A stretch of 64,000 bases of DNA from Fragilaria crotonensis (GCA_022925895.1 JAKSYS010000121.1:1-64000), one strand, 5' to 3'; numbered from the stretch's first letter, positions 30,780 through 44,716 are shown. Program-made: numbers and translations. Notes: generated from the sequence alone by a model not told the origin.

Positions 30780-33700
30780 CTACACGTAATGCATGCTAAA
30801 GCTGTCAGAGCTCCGCACTGCTCCATGATTGTTGGTACCTCGACTCACAACCGACGACCCATCCATAACACTGCCAGATTCTGACCCTGCTATATTATAT
30901 CCGGCTAAACCAGTATCACCAGATGAGACGAAGGAACCTGTCATCTGGAAAGATTCACTATCGGAGTCCGGTTCGAAATCATCACCTGAAAAGAAGCAGA
31001 CCTCCTCTGCCATAGGAATATTCGTCTGGCGGTACGTATAGAAGGAGAAATAGTTGTCTTGGCTGCACTGTTTGAGCCATCGAGGAGTTTCAGATTCAAG
31101 AACCATCGAGATGTTCGGATAGAGGGCCCTGCAAAGCGAGATAAAGGCACGCTGGAGCTCCGATTGGACAGCAATCGCCAAATCTGTACGATCGCTGGTG
31201 ACGGCGGTATTTACACTAGCGGCACTGCTTGACCGCACTCGCCCAACACTGTCTGGTCGAGGTACGTCTTGATATGTACCGGATGCTACGTGTCCCTTCG
31301 ACTGGGCCGAAATCGAATTTGCTCGAGAGAAGGATGGGTTCATGGACGGGCTAGCGGAATTGATGCCAATTCGAGCAGGACTGAATTCAGGCCCAGATGT
31401 TTGGCGACTTAGAGCACTTGTGGGGGCGCCATTCGTCCCTTTTCGGGCTTCCACCACAGCAAGCAGTTGATCGCGATTACGAGCAATGAGCAAATGCAGA
31501 ATCTCGATAAAGACGACGACACTTCTCGCCAATTTGATCTGGAGAACGCGAACCTCGTCCTCAGTAAGCTTGGCATAATCAACACCATCGGTTTCCTCGG
31601 CGACGGATCCATGCTTCTTCAAGAGTATCTGGCCCATCTCTTTTACTCGACCTGAATGAACGCAATCAGCAACGACTTTTGAAGCAGCGTTCCCAATACC
31701 ATGTTCCGTGGTCCTACCGACTACCTGCACCCCGTTGGTTGCAACCGCGGTACGAAACAACACCGAGCACCACGAGCAAACCGCATCTAAACCTGCCTCA
31801 AGAGGACTTTGGGTGAAGACACTTCGCTGAATGACTGCTTGTCGAGCAACGCAGGCGGGGAATGTGCGCTCAACCTGCAAGAGTGTGACTCTGAGATTTT
31901 TCTCTGCAAAATCACCTGAAGACTTCAACCAATCTCTTGAAGGACGGTTCCTCTCCCTCTTGATGGGTTGCAAGAAGGTAAATCTGTCGGCACTAACAAG
32001 CTCGCTCCCATCCGCAAAAGAGACGCTATTTTGACGCGAATTCTCGTTTGGACGGCTTGATTCGTCGGATACTCGACTATTACTTCCAATGGAACCAAAC
32101 ATCGATGCACTGTAGGACCGAGAGTGATTTCCGTAGCGATGGTGTGATCGATATTGCTTCAAGCCTTCCGAAAGCGTACTCTTGGCTGGCCGACTCTCCT
32201 GGTTGGAGGTTCCGGGAGTGGTGAAAGCAGACTCGATGTACCTTAAAAACCATTCAGGGGTGCCGCGGATTTCATGTGACTTCCTCAGCAATGGTCGAAG
32301 AGGAGTGGCCTTGATCTTCACTGGTTCCAAAGGTCCGGGTCCAAGAGCTCGTCTCTGCTGCGAAGATCGCCAATTGCTATGCTGTTCAGGTCGACCGTCG
32401 TCGAGCACAAGATCTATGGGGGTGTTCTCTGGAAGGATGCTACGAATGACTCTAGAAAGATTGTCACCAAATTCTTGCAACTTCACTGAGCTGGGGGCCC
32501 TGTAAACAAACTCAGCACCAAGAAGGTCGTCCGGTGCGCCTCCGTGAAACCAAACTCTGTAAAAACGACCGATCGGGTGTGAAAAGTCAAGACCTTGCTC
32601 GTTCGTGTCCACAAATGGAACCTGTGAAGCGACTACCAACGAGAGTTGCCGGTATGCCCGAGCTAGCTTCGCGTAGTTGTAACGAACTGCATAGTAGCTT
32701 GTTGCCAACCCCCACGCCGCTCGACTGCTTTCCGGAATGCCTGCGTTCAAGTACAACTCTCCAGCGGCCTCCGCAGCTTCAATCATCCTTTCCTCCATCT
32801 CACGCAGGGACATCCAAGGACTGGAACTTCCGTACTCAGATGCAAAAGTCACTCCATAGAAAAGATGTTTGTTACCACTGATCTCCCAATCACCTGTTCT
32901 CATCCGCACACTATTGGCCACGCGATAAAATATACGACGAAACGTATTCGTCTTTTCAATTTGACGTCCGTAGTCCCCCACAGCGCGATCCTCGACACTC
33001 GTATCGTCGAAGTCGTCTGTGTCGTAATACTCGTCCGGTTCGCCCGCAGGACCTTCGCCATCGATGTGTACGCTATCCGTCCACGGTAGGAAAGGCGCAC
33101 TGGACCATATCATCTCGTGCAGGCGAGCAGCCTGTCTCAACGTCAGTTGTATATGATAGTGACATGTAGCCTCCTCTGCGTAGTTATGCCTATCAGCATG
33201 AAACTCCGCTAGCTTCTGAAGCCACGCAACTCTATGGGAAGGCAGTTCTGTGGGGGAGAACACATCGGCGGCATCCAGAAAAGCATCCTCAAGCGCCTCG
33301 TTGTGCACTACTATTTCCCTCTGTGCTGTCGGTTGCTCCGTGCCAAGAAACTGCTTGCAGTAACCTGCAGAAGCCGTGATAATCCTGTGGACACTGATGC
33401 GTCTGCTCTGATTCAACGCCTGAACTTCTAGAGTCTGTTCTTGTTCAATGATATCTTTGCTTGAAGGAGACATCGGCGATCGTGCGCGCTTTAGAATGGA
33501 TAGGGCGTGTGCAGCAATGTAGGCTCTGTAAAGCTTCTTCATTTTCTCAGCGAGAAGAACAACGCCACTGCGAAATGCGACATTCTGGCTTGCTGACTGG
33601 TGGTGGAGCCTGTCAAGTGTCCTCCAGAACATGCTCAGAGTTGCCTCGGCACTATCGTTTGAAAGGTATTGGACTGGTGTTAACATTCGTCGCTGTTCTC

Positions 33701-36700
33701 TGTAGTATCGCGTAGTTGCAATAGCAACTATTCTTTCCATCACTTCGGTTTGAACAGCAAGAAGTGGCTGTCTGATTCTAAAGAAACTCCCGAAGCTATT
33801 CCAGGTGACGCGTAGAATCAATGCCAGAAACTCGAGCGATTGCACCCTCACGTTGGCCCGCCTCGCTCCACAATGCATCATAACGACTCTCATCCAGTGT
33901 TGGAGAGTCTCTCCTACAGCCTCGAAAAAGACTTTGATGCCAAATATCTTCACAAGCTCAACTGACGCCATCAATGTTTTTGTAATGACGATATCGCTTT
34001 CTCGAAGTGTGAGGGAATGCAAGTACACAGAAGCAGCTGCGCGTACGAAAACAACTGTATCAACGGAAGAGAAGTGGACTTCGGATCGAGAGCGACTGTC
34101 TAAGTCCAGCATGGGCGGTTTCACGCTTGTCCGCAGGCTTGATGAGGCAAACATATCAGGTCTCTCGGGCTTGACGATCGTTAACATTTCGCGAACGATG
34201 TAGCGGCATGAGTTTATGACCACTAACGAGCCGTCGTGAGATTGCCATTTCCTGGAGCTAGTGCTGGTGTAAGTGGGCTCATCATCATCGTCAGCTTTCT
34301 TCTCCTGCTGGTATCTCCTTCCCATCGGACCTCGCCATAAGGAAGGATCGTCACTTTTCTGTTTGATCGACGGCACGTACTCTTTAGCCCAGACTGCGAC
34401 CTGGTCGTCATCTTGTTGTCTGTCCTCGCAGTCCTCTGTATCCTCGACCCCACCATATTCAAACGTAGAAAGGGTGAGATTCAGTAAGCTGAGCATGTCA
34501 AATATATGAGGATCTTGATTCGCCTCATTGACGACATTCGGGCTTCGGTCCGCGCCTGCTAAAGTCATCATCACAGGTCCGTACTTCTCGTGACTCCCTT
34601 TCCCTTGAGCTGCACGGCAAAGCTTCCGCCACAGCGACTGGAGAAGCCCGATGGGAGCACTTTGCAGAACGTAAACAACACACGGCAGCAAATCTTTCCT
34701 GAGCTGCGACTTTGCGTGGAGACTGGACAAATACGAAATGTGACCCAACACCTTCAGAAGAAACGAGACATAAATGCTTGCAATTAAGGACGACGAGCCT
34801 CCAACTTTGCCTTCCACACTGTGCGACCAAAACAGTTCGTGGAGCAGCGAGGAAGCTCGGTGCTGAATCTTTTGCTCCGCGTGCTCTGTCCCCGACAAAC
34901 AGATGTCGAGTACAAGCTCGGATAGCCACTGAGGTCTCAACGGTGGGAGTTTGACAAGATCGTTCGCATTCGGGCCATCGGCGGTAGCGAACCCTGGCAT
35001 TCCAAGTGACACAAAAGTCTCAAGCGCTGCATCAAAGAACGATCGAGCCGCAGCTCCTTGCGAAGACGGAGGCAAACTTTTCCAATTTCCCATCTGCGGA
35101 GAGTTTATACGAACAAAATCAGGAAGTCTAATGAAGGCTGTGACAGCATTCAGTCTTAACTTGCAGATTTCCCACGAACATCTTAGTCCGATCTTGGAGT
35201 CCCTGTCCTGCCAGTGTTTCCCATCTTTTACGACGAACCTTGAAAAGTAAACCAAAACCAGGCGATGGGCACATGCAGGATGAAGGAATGCAAACATGTC
35301 CCTCAGAAATCGTACGACTGAGTCATTCACATCAATGCTGACTTGCTGAAATTCCTTGGAGTCAAAATTTTTACTGTCGATACATGCGTCTGTCACCATG
35401 GCGATCAGTGTTTCAAGGCGGTTCAATATCACATCGTCCAGAACAATCAGGGGCGGGCTATCAACAGATGGCAACGCGGAATTGTCCACTTGTCGCAGTA
35501 AGTGGTGAATTCTTGATCCAAGACTCTTCTTGATGAGTTCAAGAAGAACTGGTGCGCATGCAACGGCGCACCCACGAGCACGCATAGCAGCATCTCGGAG
35601 CGGAGCTATTCCATCCGAAGTCCCCGACATATATTCGTCCGTCATCTTTATCGTTTCCGCGGTGGGAGCACTCTTGCTTGACTGGCGTCGCTGCTCGGTC
35701 AAAATAGCAACCCACTGAAAGATAATGACCTCGTACACGTATGGAAACCATCGGCCATTTGGATGATGGGTCGTCACGACCGACAACACCCGATCAAGGT
35801 AGTTGGGCAACTTCTTGGCATTTTCGATCTCTGGTTTCAACGATGACATTTCTAGCCCCAAGTTAGGAGGCCCCTTCTCGCCAGCGACTTGCGTCGCTTC
35901 GTCGGCAAGGGGCAGTGATGCCGGTATTGAGTCTCCCTGTTTGAGCAGAAAGTCGTCTGCGGGAAGGGTCCAATCTATACTGCATGTGCTATCACTCTTC
36001 CTATGGTGAGCATGGCCAACGTGCTTTTCTTCACCAGCCGTGCCCTTAGGCTTGTACCCGAGGCTTTCCCCAATCACGTCGAGGAAAGCCGTCCCTGCAA
36101 GTTCTATCGCATCGTCAGTGGTCAACGATTCCTTCTCATGTTCACTTTTTCGGGAGAGATCATTTGACGCCGATGCAACAGCACCTTGCCCGCGAAGTGG
36201 CGGTGCCTTGCCGAGCTTCGGGACTCGCATTTGTCTAACTGGTCCAGGCGTTCCTTTGCGAACCAATTCGTGGTCCAGCGGTGAGGGAGCGTGCAGCACG
36301 GATATAGGGAATTTCCTCATATCAGCGGACTCTATATTTTTTGGGACAACAGCGTCAATGAGATTACCATCATTATCTTCACGTATAGTTGCCAGTGCAT
36401 TCGAGGGAAGCGTCATAAATTTTCGCCGACCGGCATTTAAACTTGGACCACCGAATCCGGCATTGGCGAGCACTTGCAGCGGGTCGTCTCCTTTACGAGA
36501 TAGAGAAAGGGCGTCCGGAAAGTCGTGTGATGACTTGAACTTCTGGTCCGTCCACGCCAGCGCAGCACCCTCAAACGACGTCGGATGTACCTCAGCACGA
36601 TTAAGTGAGGCGAAAAGGTCTCCCTTGGATCTCCCTTCTTGGAGGATCTCACCCCCACAACCGTCGAACGCCTCAATTGCAACAGGTGGTGGTGGTGTTT

Positions 36701-39700
36701 GCGTCTTTCCTCCCTTGATCACAGCAGCGAAGATGGACTCACTGGAGAAAATCAAGCTGTCCGAGTCAGAGCGCGAGTGACGCCTTCTCGATCCAGACGA
36801 TTGTCGCTTGGCCAGAGTTGGGCGATCCAGCTGCTTTCCTTCGCTTCCTCCAAGATTTGGGTCCCACATTTCGACATTGAGAGGCTCGACCGCACCGACA
36901 CCGTTTGAAGAGAAAAGAGTTTGCTCGTCAACAAGGGCTGAAATTATTGTCCCAAAAGTTGCCACGTTCCACTTCGTTTTCCCGTCCAGTTGCTTAAGTC
37001 CAAACCTAGAAAGGTGGCTTGAGACATTGTGGATAAGGTGAAGCAATGTTGCAAAAGCATGTACTCGGAGTGGTAAGACCATCGCAGGATTCGCCCAAAG
37101 GAGAGATGGTTCTCCAGTTCCATACACCAGCACGGTCAAGAGCTGTTCCACAACTCTTAGCGAATGATGTGCTAGAGACGAGCCTGAACACAATCCAGGC
37201 TTGGTCACATCAAGACATGCGTAAAGGACCTTCTGAGATCGTTCTGATGATTGTTGAAGAGCTTTCGAACGAGTCGTCGCCTCCCTGAGGAAAGTGAGTA
37301 AATCAGCGCGCCCAAGCCTCCACGGAGAGGTTACAGGAAGTTTTGAAATGGATAGTGGCTGTGGAGAACTGGCCCGTAATTGCAAGAACTCGGTCAGCGT
37401 CGCATTCTGTGGATGAACCGAAGAGTGCACTACCACGCGAACCTTTATGAGAGAGGAAAAGATTAGACGAATTCACAACCGGCGTATGTTCATTCTGTCA
37501 CATACCTGGAGCGACATTTCGTCGACGGCAGCTGAGGAAGCCTTGCACAACTGGTCCGATGTTGCGTCAGAAAAGGCTTGACTTCCAATCGATGACGCCC
37601 TAGAACGCAGAGACTCCTTCCTGGGCATGCCGTCATCACCACCCTGGTTGTCGTCGACGCTTCCCACATCAGAATCGGCTTCATCAGTTCCAACACCAGC
37701 ACCAATTATTCCCTTATGTATCTTTTGAATAGGCTCTTGGGCCTCAGGTTTCAGAGTCAGGACGATCTCGTCATCCGGGCCTGAATAAGTCTGCTTCGCG
37801 TCGTAGCACAGCTTGACGTCGTGGAAACCGTTGTCAATGAGACATGTCTTGTCGGCATTGTATGTTATTGGAAGAAATCCACATCCCAACGGTCGCAGCA
37901 CTGCCTTCTTCGGAAGAGGATCGTTGAGCTGTACACCGAATTGCTTCGAGAGACTCTTTCCGCGTTCCGTCCATGTTTTCTTCGGTTTGATCTCAACGTG
38001 ATACACGGAAAGAGCAAAGCGAATCGAACCAAAGGATTACCCGGGACACAGAGGGTAAGCGGCAACTTCACCTTAAACTCACTGAGAAAGCTAACTGTTG
38101 TCGAGGAGAAGGAGCAGGATGTGAAAGCATAGTTGACAAAAACAGGACCACGACGTTGGTTATGAATACAAGGGCCATACTCAGGAAGCCTCGCAACGTG
38201 GGAATTCAATTCTTCGTCCCATTGCACTTCGCGAAGCTCGATCTTTGTCACAATATTCCCTTTAGGACAATTATGTACAAGTCTTGGCGTACATAGAAGT
38301 TCATTGCAGAAAGATGTATGAAAATATGGTTCCGAGTCCGAGCTGTGCAGCCCATATCGTCCTCGACCCATTCGTAGAGGATTCATCATAGACCTTCCAA
38401 CAGTCGGCGAAACCTGGAGCGGGACTGCAGCTAGTTCCTGCGCGTAAAGAGTTGACTTGTCGTGTGCGTCCGGGGACAAATCGACGCCATCACTGTGTTC
38501 ACTTGACCGTTCGGTCGAATTAATTCCAGTCTTAAGCATGGGAACGACATTCCTCCCCAGAAGTGCCGTCGGTTCTGCAACGTAATTGACTCCCCACGAA
38601 TCAACGACGTAGTCGCGGTCGCTGCGTTCTCGGTATGAGGGGCTCTCATGTTTTGCTTCGTTTCCCCCAATTCGCCTAATTTGTAGCTCTCCCGTAAAGT
38701 CAACAAGCCTATGCCGAGATAGGGATCGTTTGCTATGGAGGACAGAGTGCAAACCGAGGTAGCCATAATAGCGCATGACTAGCATCACGGTACCGCCATT
38801 CGTATTTGGAGCTGGACCAGCAATTCCCGCTCGTTCTAGGTTTGCCCGCGGATAGAGCATGACCATGATGTGGTCAATGATTTGGCGCTCACCAATGGAG
38901 ATGCCTGCTCTAAACTGAAACAAAGGTATCTGAACCGCTCGGCTGATCGGCACGACCGGTGTGTCCGTTCCAAACACTTGCAACAGGGGCGTGACACCAA
39001 ATGCGAATGGCATCACGAATTGCCCTTGTCGATCTGATGCTTTCTGTGCCTTCTCGCGATATTTCTCTCTGTCAACGGCAGTGCTTCGTAAGGGTGCCCC
39101 GTCCTGGTCTTGCTTCGTGTACGCTTCCATGTCGCTCTTGTCAGACAATACCCTTTGGACAACGATAATCGCGTACAAATTGGCAATGTTCAGGTTTGAA
39201 GGGACTGGAAATACTCCACATCGGGTGCCCTGAGTACGTTCAGATTCCGGTACATCGCCAGTTGATCCGTCATGGAATGGCCAAAGCGACCCGAAACATC
39301 TCTCCTCAACCTTACGATCTGAAACAACGTCGAAATGCAAAACCTCGGTAACACGCCCGCATTTTTGTAAGTTTGGGATTGGGACTGAGCTATTGTCATT
39401 TGAACCCGTCGACATCGTCTCCACGTGATAAATGGCCAAGGAACAGAAGAGCGGTTCAATTTCACCACCTAACGCCGTAAATCCGATGGCTTTGGTATCT
39501 ATTTGTAAGTACCGCCAGCTTGGCGGGCGATCGGATAGAAAAGGCAAACAGGACGCGACTGTCGTCGCAGAGTGCAGTCTCGAAAGTGGAGCATTTTCGG
39601 CTCGCAATTTGGCAGGTGTGGGCTCCAGGCGCGTGTTCACAAGCAAGGAGTCTGAAGTGAAGTCTGTTCTAGGATTGAGAAGCGGAGGCTGACCAGGAGT

Positions 39701-41908
39701 TGGAGGCATCAACTCGCCTTGTTCTTCCTCATCCTCGTCCAGAACATTCCACCAGCCGAAGCGCGAGGACGCGCCGAGGGCATCCAACGACTGTATCGAT
39801 GCTTTATCACCCTGACGCGGCGGTTTTCCTGACTCTTTTGATGTAAGCGGGCCCGATGGAAGTCTTTTCAATGGGGGGAGAGTAGGGACGTCCGGGGAAC
39901 TAGCAGGACCTTGCTTGGTGGTGGAAGAGCCAGATGACACTGGAATGCCTCTGCCGCTAGTAGTATTCTGATTCGGAAACAGAGCTGCTCCATTAGTCGG
40001 TGTTCCCACAGTTGCCGACATCGCGGTCGACTTTCGAGCTGGTACAGTCCTCAAATTTGAGCTATGATTGTCGTCCGGACCAATTGCTGGATTGGGACAC
40101 GATATTGTGCCAAATACATCAGGGACGGTGTGTTTCTCGATGATTTCCTGCTCTCTTCGTTTCTCTAGACAATGCTGTTGGTCCTCTCGAGTTTCATATA
40201 TCCCCAAATCTGATTCGACAGGTAACGCGGGATCGTCGCACCCGAACAGTGGAACGCACCCTCCTGTCATTTCCAAGTTACTTAGAGCCCTGCCGCCAGG
40301 GGTTGTTTGACCCAACTGAGACAGCAGTGCCTGGGCTTGTTCGGCTGTTATACTCTCTGAGGACTCCATGTCGACCTCAGTCTGAGGTCGACCTCCCGCC
40401 AAGGATAACAGTGCTGCGTCTATGTGTTCGTTGACGCCCACCTTCTTTTTCATTTCGCTCCCTACGACCGAATCGTCATCAGAATCTTCAGCAGCAATTT
40501 GTGGTACATTGAGCAATGTACCGGTCGCATTCTTGGGAGTCGACACATTCATGCTTCCATCTGGATTTATGTCATTGCCGCCTAAAGCCCATCGCGAAAA
40601 CATGGCTTGTTCCTCAGAGGGTGGAGGGACGTTCTGACAATCAGTTTCGATCTCAGGTGATGGAGGCTCACTCAACTCATCGGTGCCTAAAGATTCATGG
40701 ATATCTTCACCACGAGCCCACTTGGAAAAAAGGCTCTGTTCGCTAGAAGGTACGGGCGCAGACCTCGACTTTCTCAATGAAACATGCCTCTTGCCACCTG
40801 AAGATCCTTCGCCACGAGCAAGCTTGGAGAACAGATCTGTGTCATTCATGCGAGACACCGCTGAGTCTGACAACTTGGGGGGAGAATCCGCATCGCAATC
40901 ACCATCCTCTATCCCGTGGTTTGAAGAGGTCGCTTCTTCTTTTGACTTCCAGTTTGTCGGAGAAGGCGAATCATTAGCTCCCCGAACCCACTTAAGAAAA
41001 ATATCATTGTTGTCGGCTGTCCCTTCTCGAGCCGTTTTCTCCTCTCTTTTCCTAGGTGTTATTGGCGAAACATCATCACCTCTCGACCACGACGGAATTG
41101 CACCTGGATGATCAGTCGTGGCCGGCGGTGAGGTCACGGATCGTCCTTGCGATTTGATGTGTGACTTCGGTTTTCGCTTCATCGACTTTTTCTGCCAATT
41201 TTCCAGCCGTTCGCTACGTGCGTCATTACCCCAGACTGGCTGATACGTTGTGAGATAAGAACTTCCGGTGTAGAAGCGAGGATCGGATTCGTCGATACCG
41301 TCTGTCGTCGGATACGGCGACAATCCATATCCAAAGGCCTTGATCGAGCCAATCAAATTTTCCACATGAGGAGGCAGATGTTTACCCTTGGCTTCCCTAA
41401 TGGCATCTCCAACAATTCTTCTTGTTTCCTTCAGCACACGAGGGGGCACTATTGGCCCGAAGAATAATGGCCGAGGCAAGACAACCTTCTCCGAATGCAT
41501 GGCAATCGACTTCGTCACTTTCGTTGGGGCATTGTTTTGAGGAAACACCAGCTTCTGTTGCGGGGAGAGGGGTGCGGCTGCTTCGCCGGTGAGGGCCGCG
41601 ACGGCTGCTTGCAGATTCGAGGAAGCGTTATCTGACGGACTGCTGGCAAATGCAAATGTTCCCGAATCCTCAACAGCGTTGAAAGCATTGACGAAGTGTG
41701 ACGCAGAATCATTGGATTTACTATTCTTCGAGGTGGTCGAGGTTTCAGTTATCTCAGATCCAGTGCCGGTGGTACTGGGTTTTGTTGATGAAGCAACGGG
41801 CTCTGAAGTCGTTGACTCGGCGTGGAAGCTTCCGCCGCCTGCCATCGCCGAAAATGCATTGATTTCCAGGATTCTTCGTTCCTCGTCATCGTCTTTAAAG
41901 TCACTCAT
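30780..41908 (-). CDS. giant DOCK-family Rho guanine-nucleotide exchange factor (DOCK-C/D type)
   Basis: Roughly 3,690 residues, against ~2,000 in animals. Start: ATG with 5' end at 41908. Exon 1 runs to ~38020; a single-base frame change follows between ~38010 and 38035, where no GT-AG intron fits; an intron of 63 nt (37443-37505, phase 0) precedes the last exon, 37442-30780. The first ~750 residues are disordered with repeats of LFSKWARGED. Then a segment typical of DOCK-C/D (IEPLFCSLAIYHVE, KYREKAQ, QFVMPFAFGVTPLLQVF), DHR-1 lipid-binding domain with FKVKLP, a long helical middle, and DHR-2 (about 33300-31080) with GRFYRVWFHGG, EFVYRAPSSVKLQEF and RTFPACVARQAV. DHR-2 loads GTP on Rac/Cdc42-like GTPases; DHR-1 binds phosphoinositides. 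The GTPase partner cannot be told from sequence. Confidence 0.9.
37443..37505 (-). other. 63-nt intron in the DOCK gene
   Basis: On the minus strand the exon ends CTCCAG, the intron begins GTATGTG and ends CATAAAG, and the next exon begins GTTCGC. Phase 0 on both sides joins two otherwise separate long frames (SLQ to VRVVVHSS). Confidence 0.8.
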
Positions 41909-42824
41909 ATTGCACAATAACTAGAGGTATATCTCAGTGGAGTGAGTGCTCTGCAGTGTGATTGATGTACGTGCGCCGAGAGGACGGCTGTTGACGCCTC
42001 AACACACTTCGTTGCAACTGAGTCTTCAATAGTGTGATCTGGGACGAAGGGCGAAGGAGTCCTTGCCGATAGATTGCTACTACTACCGGTAGTAGTATGA
42101 TTGTGTAGCGTACATTTGTACTCCGGACTCCGGATCTACACAACATAGTACCACGCGTGAAAGCTATGCATATGACATACCATAAAGAGGCGCTACATGT
42201 AGCTAGCTAGTACCAGTACCTGGTACAACGAGTACAATACGGGAGTACCAGTATTATAGTGCATGGGTACAGCGTACAGCACAATGCCCGACATCGAGCT
42301 CGCGCGCCAAACGTGTTCGTGTGAAATACTACAGTACGACTCTGCAGATTACGTATGATATGACATATGTACGACGTACGACGCCAATTGAAGAGCGCGA
42401 TTCATAACGACGAAATGGCGAGTTCCACGAGCTCCAAACTCGAAGGTGACATGCAACCTCAGCAAGGAACGCATAAATACTAAATAGACTGTATGCTTTA
42501 TTAATACTTGCAATGGAGAATGGAGAGGAGCATTAGAGTCTGCAATAGTAGTAGTACCTGGTAGTTCGTGACACTGTTGCGACGACATCGTAGTCTAACA
42601 CGATGTTATACCAGTCTACTCGGAATCCCAAGTACTACCGGTAGTACAAGCATCTTTTATGGCCAAGGCTCAACGAGCAACAAGTCTGAAGCGTACGACG
42701 CACCTCCTCCCTACTGCAGCAGCGTTCGAAATACTCCGAAACATCCTGAATTACGTTTGGCAGAACAGAGAAGGTGTCTTTGGGAAGCATGCAAGCACGA
42801 TCCATCAGAATGGGACCTTCATAA
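41909..42824. other. intergenic region with symmetric GTAC-type sites
   Basis: About 900 bp between the DOCK start and the glycerol kinase end. It carries two strong palindromes: the 20-bp TACTACTACCGGTAGTAGTA at 42078-42097 and GTACTACCGGTAGTAC at 42632-42647. No gene is supported. Confidence 0.5.
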
Positions 42825-44716
42825 TTACTTCCTTCGTGCTCCGATTACAAATCCTACGGATAGAGCTGCTATGCCCACCGCAACCAGAGCAGTAGAACTG
42901 AATCCAGAACTCAGTTTTTTCTCTTCAAACACAACAGCTTTCGTTGCTGCTATTCCAGTAGGATCATCAACCACCGCATCATAAAATTCGTCAACTTCTT
43001 CTTCATCTTCAACCCATCCCATACTTCTAGAGACAGCATTTTGCCATCCTCGCCAATTCTTAGCGCGATCGTCGTCAGACATTTGCGGATTCCAAACTTC
43101 TGCAAGGTGCCATAGCTCGCGAATTTCGTCAAGATCCTTCCATATCCCAACGGCCAATCCGGCGGCAAACATAGCCCCCATGGCGGTAGTTTCCTGAACA
43201 GCAGGTTTGACGACCTGAACACCAATCATGTCCGCTTGGAATTGCATCAACAGTTGGCAGGCCGTACCGCCACCATCAACTTTGAGAGACTTGAGTCGCA
43301 CCTTGGAATCCGCGTACATGGCATCAAAGACCTCCTTTGCCTGGTAAGCAGTTGCTTCCAGGGCGGCTCGACACACGTGACCTCGATGGTGCGTCGCCGT
43401 GATTCCCACTATGCACGCCCTCGCATCGGATCGCCAATGAGGAGCAAAGAGACCAGCGAAAGCCGGTACTAAATAGAGACCATCGTTGCTAGCAGTTGCG
43501 AGTCTCTCAGCGTCAGGAAAATCGTCAATAATCTGCAATTGATCACGGAGCCATTGAAGGGTTGAACCGGAATGGCTAACACTTCCTTCCAGGGCGTAGA
43601 CGACGTCTTCATCGATTTTGTAAGCGATTGTGGTTAAGAGCCCGTGAGATGATGTGATTATCTCAGTCCCAGTATTCATCATCAAGAAGAGACCCGTGCC
43701 ATAGGTATTCTTGGCTTCGCCAGGATCAAAGGCGCACTGTCCGAAGAGAGCAGCCTGCTGATCCCCCAACATTGCTGCCAGCGGCACCATATCAAATGCA
43801 GTGATTCCGCAGTTCTTTGATATCTTGGCATATACATGACTTGAAGACTGTACTTGAGGCAATGCCGACAGAGGCACACTGTGAGGGGCACATATCGCAT
43901 CGACTAATTCAGTGTCCCACTGGACCTTATGAATGTCGAGAAAGAGCCAGCGAGATGCATTGGAGACATCCGTCATAAAGTCGCCGCCTACATTGGCAGC
44001 TCCCGCGTGCGGTGACTTAACTCCTGTGAGCTGGTAGAGCAACCTACGTCTCTGATGAGATCAATTCAGTTTATCACGCGCCACTTTCACCAACTCACTT
44101 ACCAGGTGTCAATTGTACCGAATCGCACGTGTGGACTCATTTCAGGATCCGCAATATCCGCCTGAAGCTGCGCTACTTTGTCCAACAACCATTTGACTTT
44201 GGTTCCTGCAAAATAGGATGCCAAAGGAAGTCCTGTCTTGTCTCTCAGGCGATGCACATTGCCATCCGCGATGTGGTCGGCAATATGGCCCGTGCGAACG
44301 TCATCCCACACGATGGCATTATAATATGGCACGCCCGTAAGGGAGTTCCATGCAATGGTTGTTTCACGTTGATTTGTCAACCCTACGGCTTGGAGCGGAA
44401 AGCGGTCCAAATCGACGCCACGCTTCTTGAGGAGTCCAGATACAGCGTCGACACATGCGACGACGTTGTCCCAGATTTCGATAGGGTCGTGTTCGTGCCA
44501 TCCGACTTTGTCTTCGCCATCTGGAAAGATTTGAGTATGCTCCATCTGTGCGGAGGCAACGACCCGACCATCCTTGGAAAAGATCAAGAAGCGCGTCGAC
44601 GAAGTTCCTTGGTCAATCGCGCCGATTAAGCATGCTTTGCCATCTTGAAGCAACTTAGGATCAAGAAAAGTCTTGATCTTGCCTTCCTTGTTGAAGTTGG
44701 CGAATAACTGGTCCAT
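42825..44716 (-). CDS. glycerol kinase with C-terminal membrane anchor
   Basis: 610 residues in two exons: 44716-44103 and 44043-42825. The 59-nt intron (44044-44102) starts GTAAGTG and ends CGTAG, phase 2, joining GTIDTW to LLYQLTG. It phosphorylates glycerol to glycerol 3-phosphate with ATP. FGGY-family motifs: IGAIDQGTSSTRFLIF at the start, NQRETTIAWN, YYNAIVWDD, GDQQAALFGQ, KNTYGTGLFLMMNTG, and KVDGGGTACQLLMQFQAD. The length beyond the usual ~500 is due to a short N-terminal extension and a C-terminal tail. That tail ends with a hydrophobic span (TALVAVGIAALSVGFVIG) followed by ARRK, a typical tail anchor for the mitochondrial or peroxisomal outer membrane or ER. The start chosen is the first ATG; the upstream in-frame codons begin with GTG. 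Confidence 0.92.
44044..44102 (-). other. 59-nt intron in the glycerol kinase gene
   Basis: Donor GTAAGTG, acceptor CGTAG, phase 2; splicing makes one Trp codon across the junction and continues the family alignment. Confidence 0.85.

Noticed and set aside
38005-38045. small intron to explain the DOCK frame change
   Set aside because: Candidate donors here (GTAATC, GTGAGT upstream) pair only with acceptors that remove conserved DHR-1 residues or leave the wrong phase.
41920-41990. tRNA-like stretch (ATCTCAGTGG...GTGCTCTGCAG)
   Set aside because: The D-arm-like part is not followed by an anticodon arm or a GTTCRA T-arm at the right distance, so no cloverleaf forms.
42568-42984. 138-codon plus-strand open frame
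   Set aside because: Half of it is the complement of the glycerol kinase C-terminus; the rest is intergenic.
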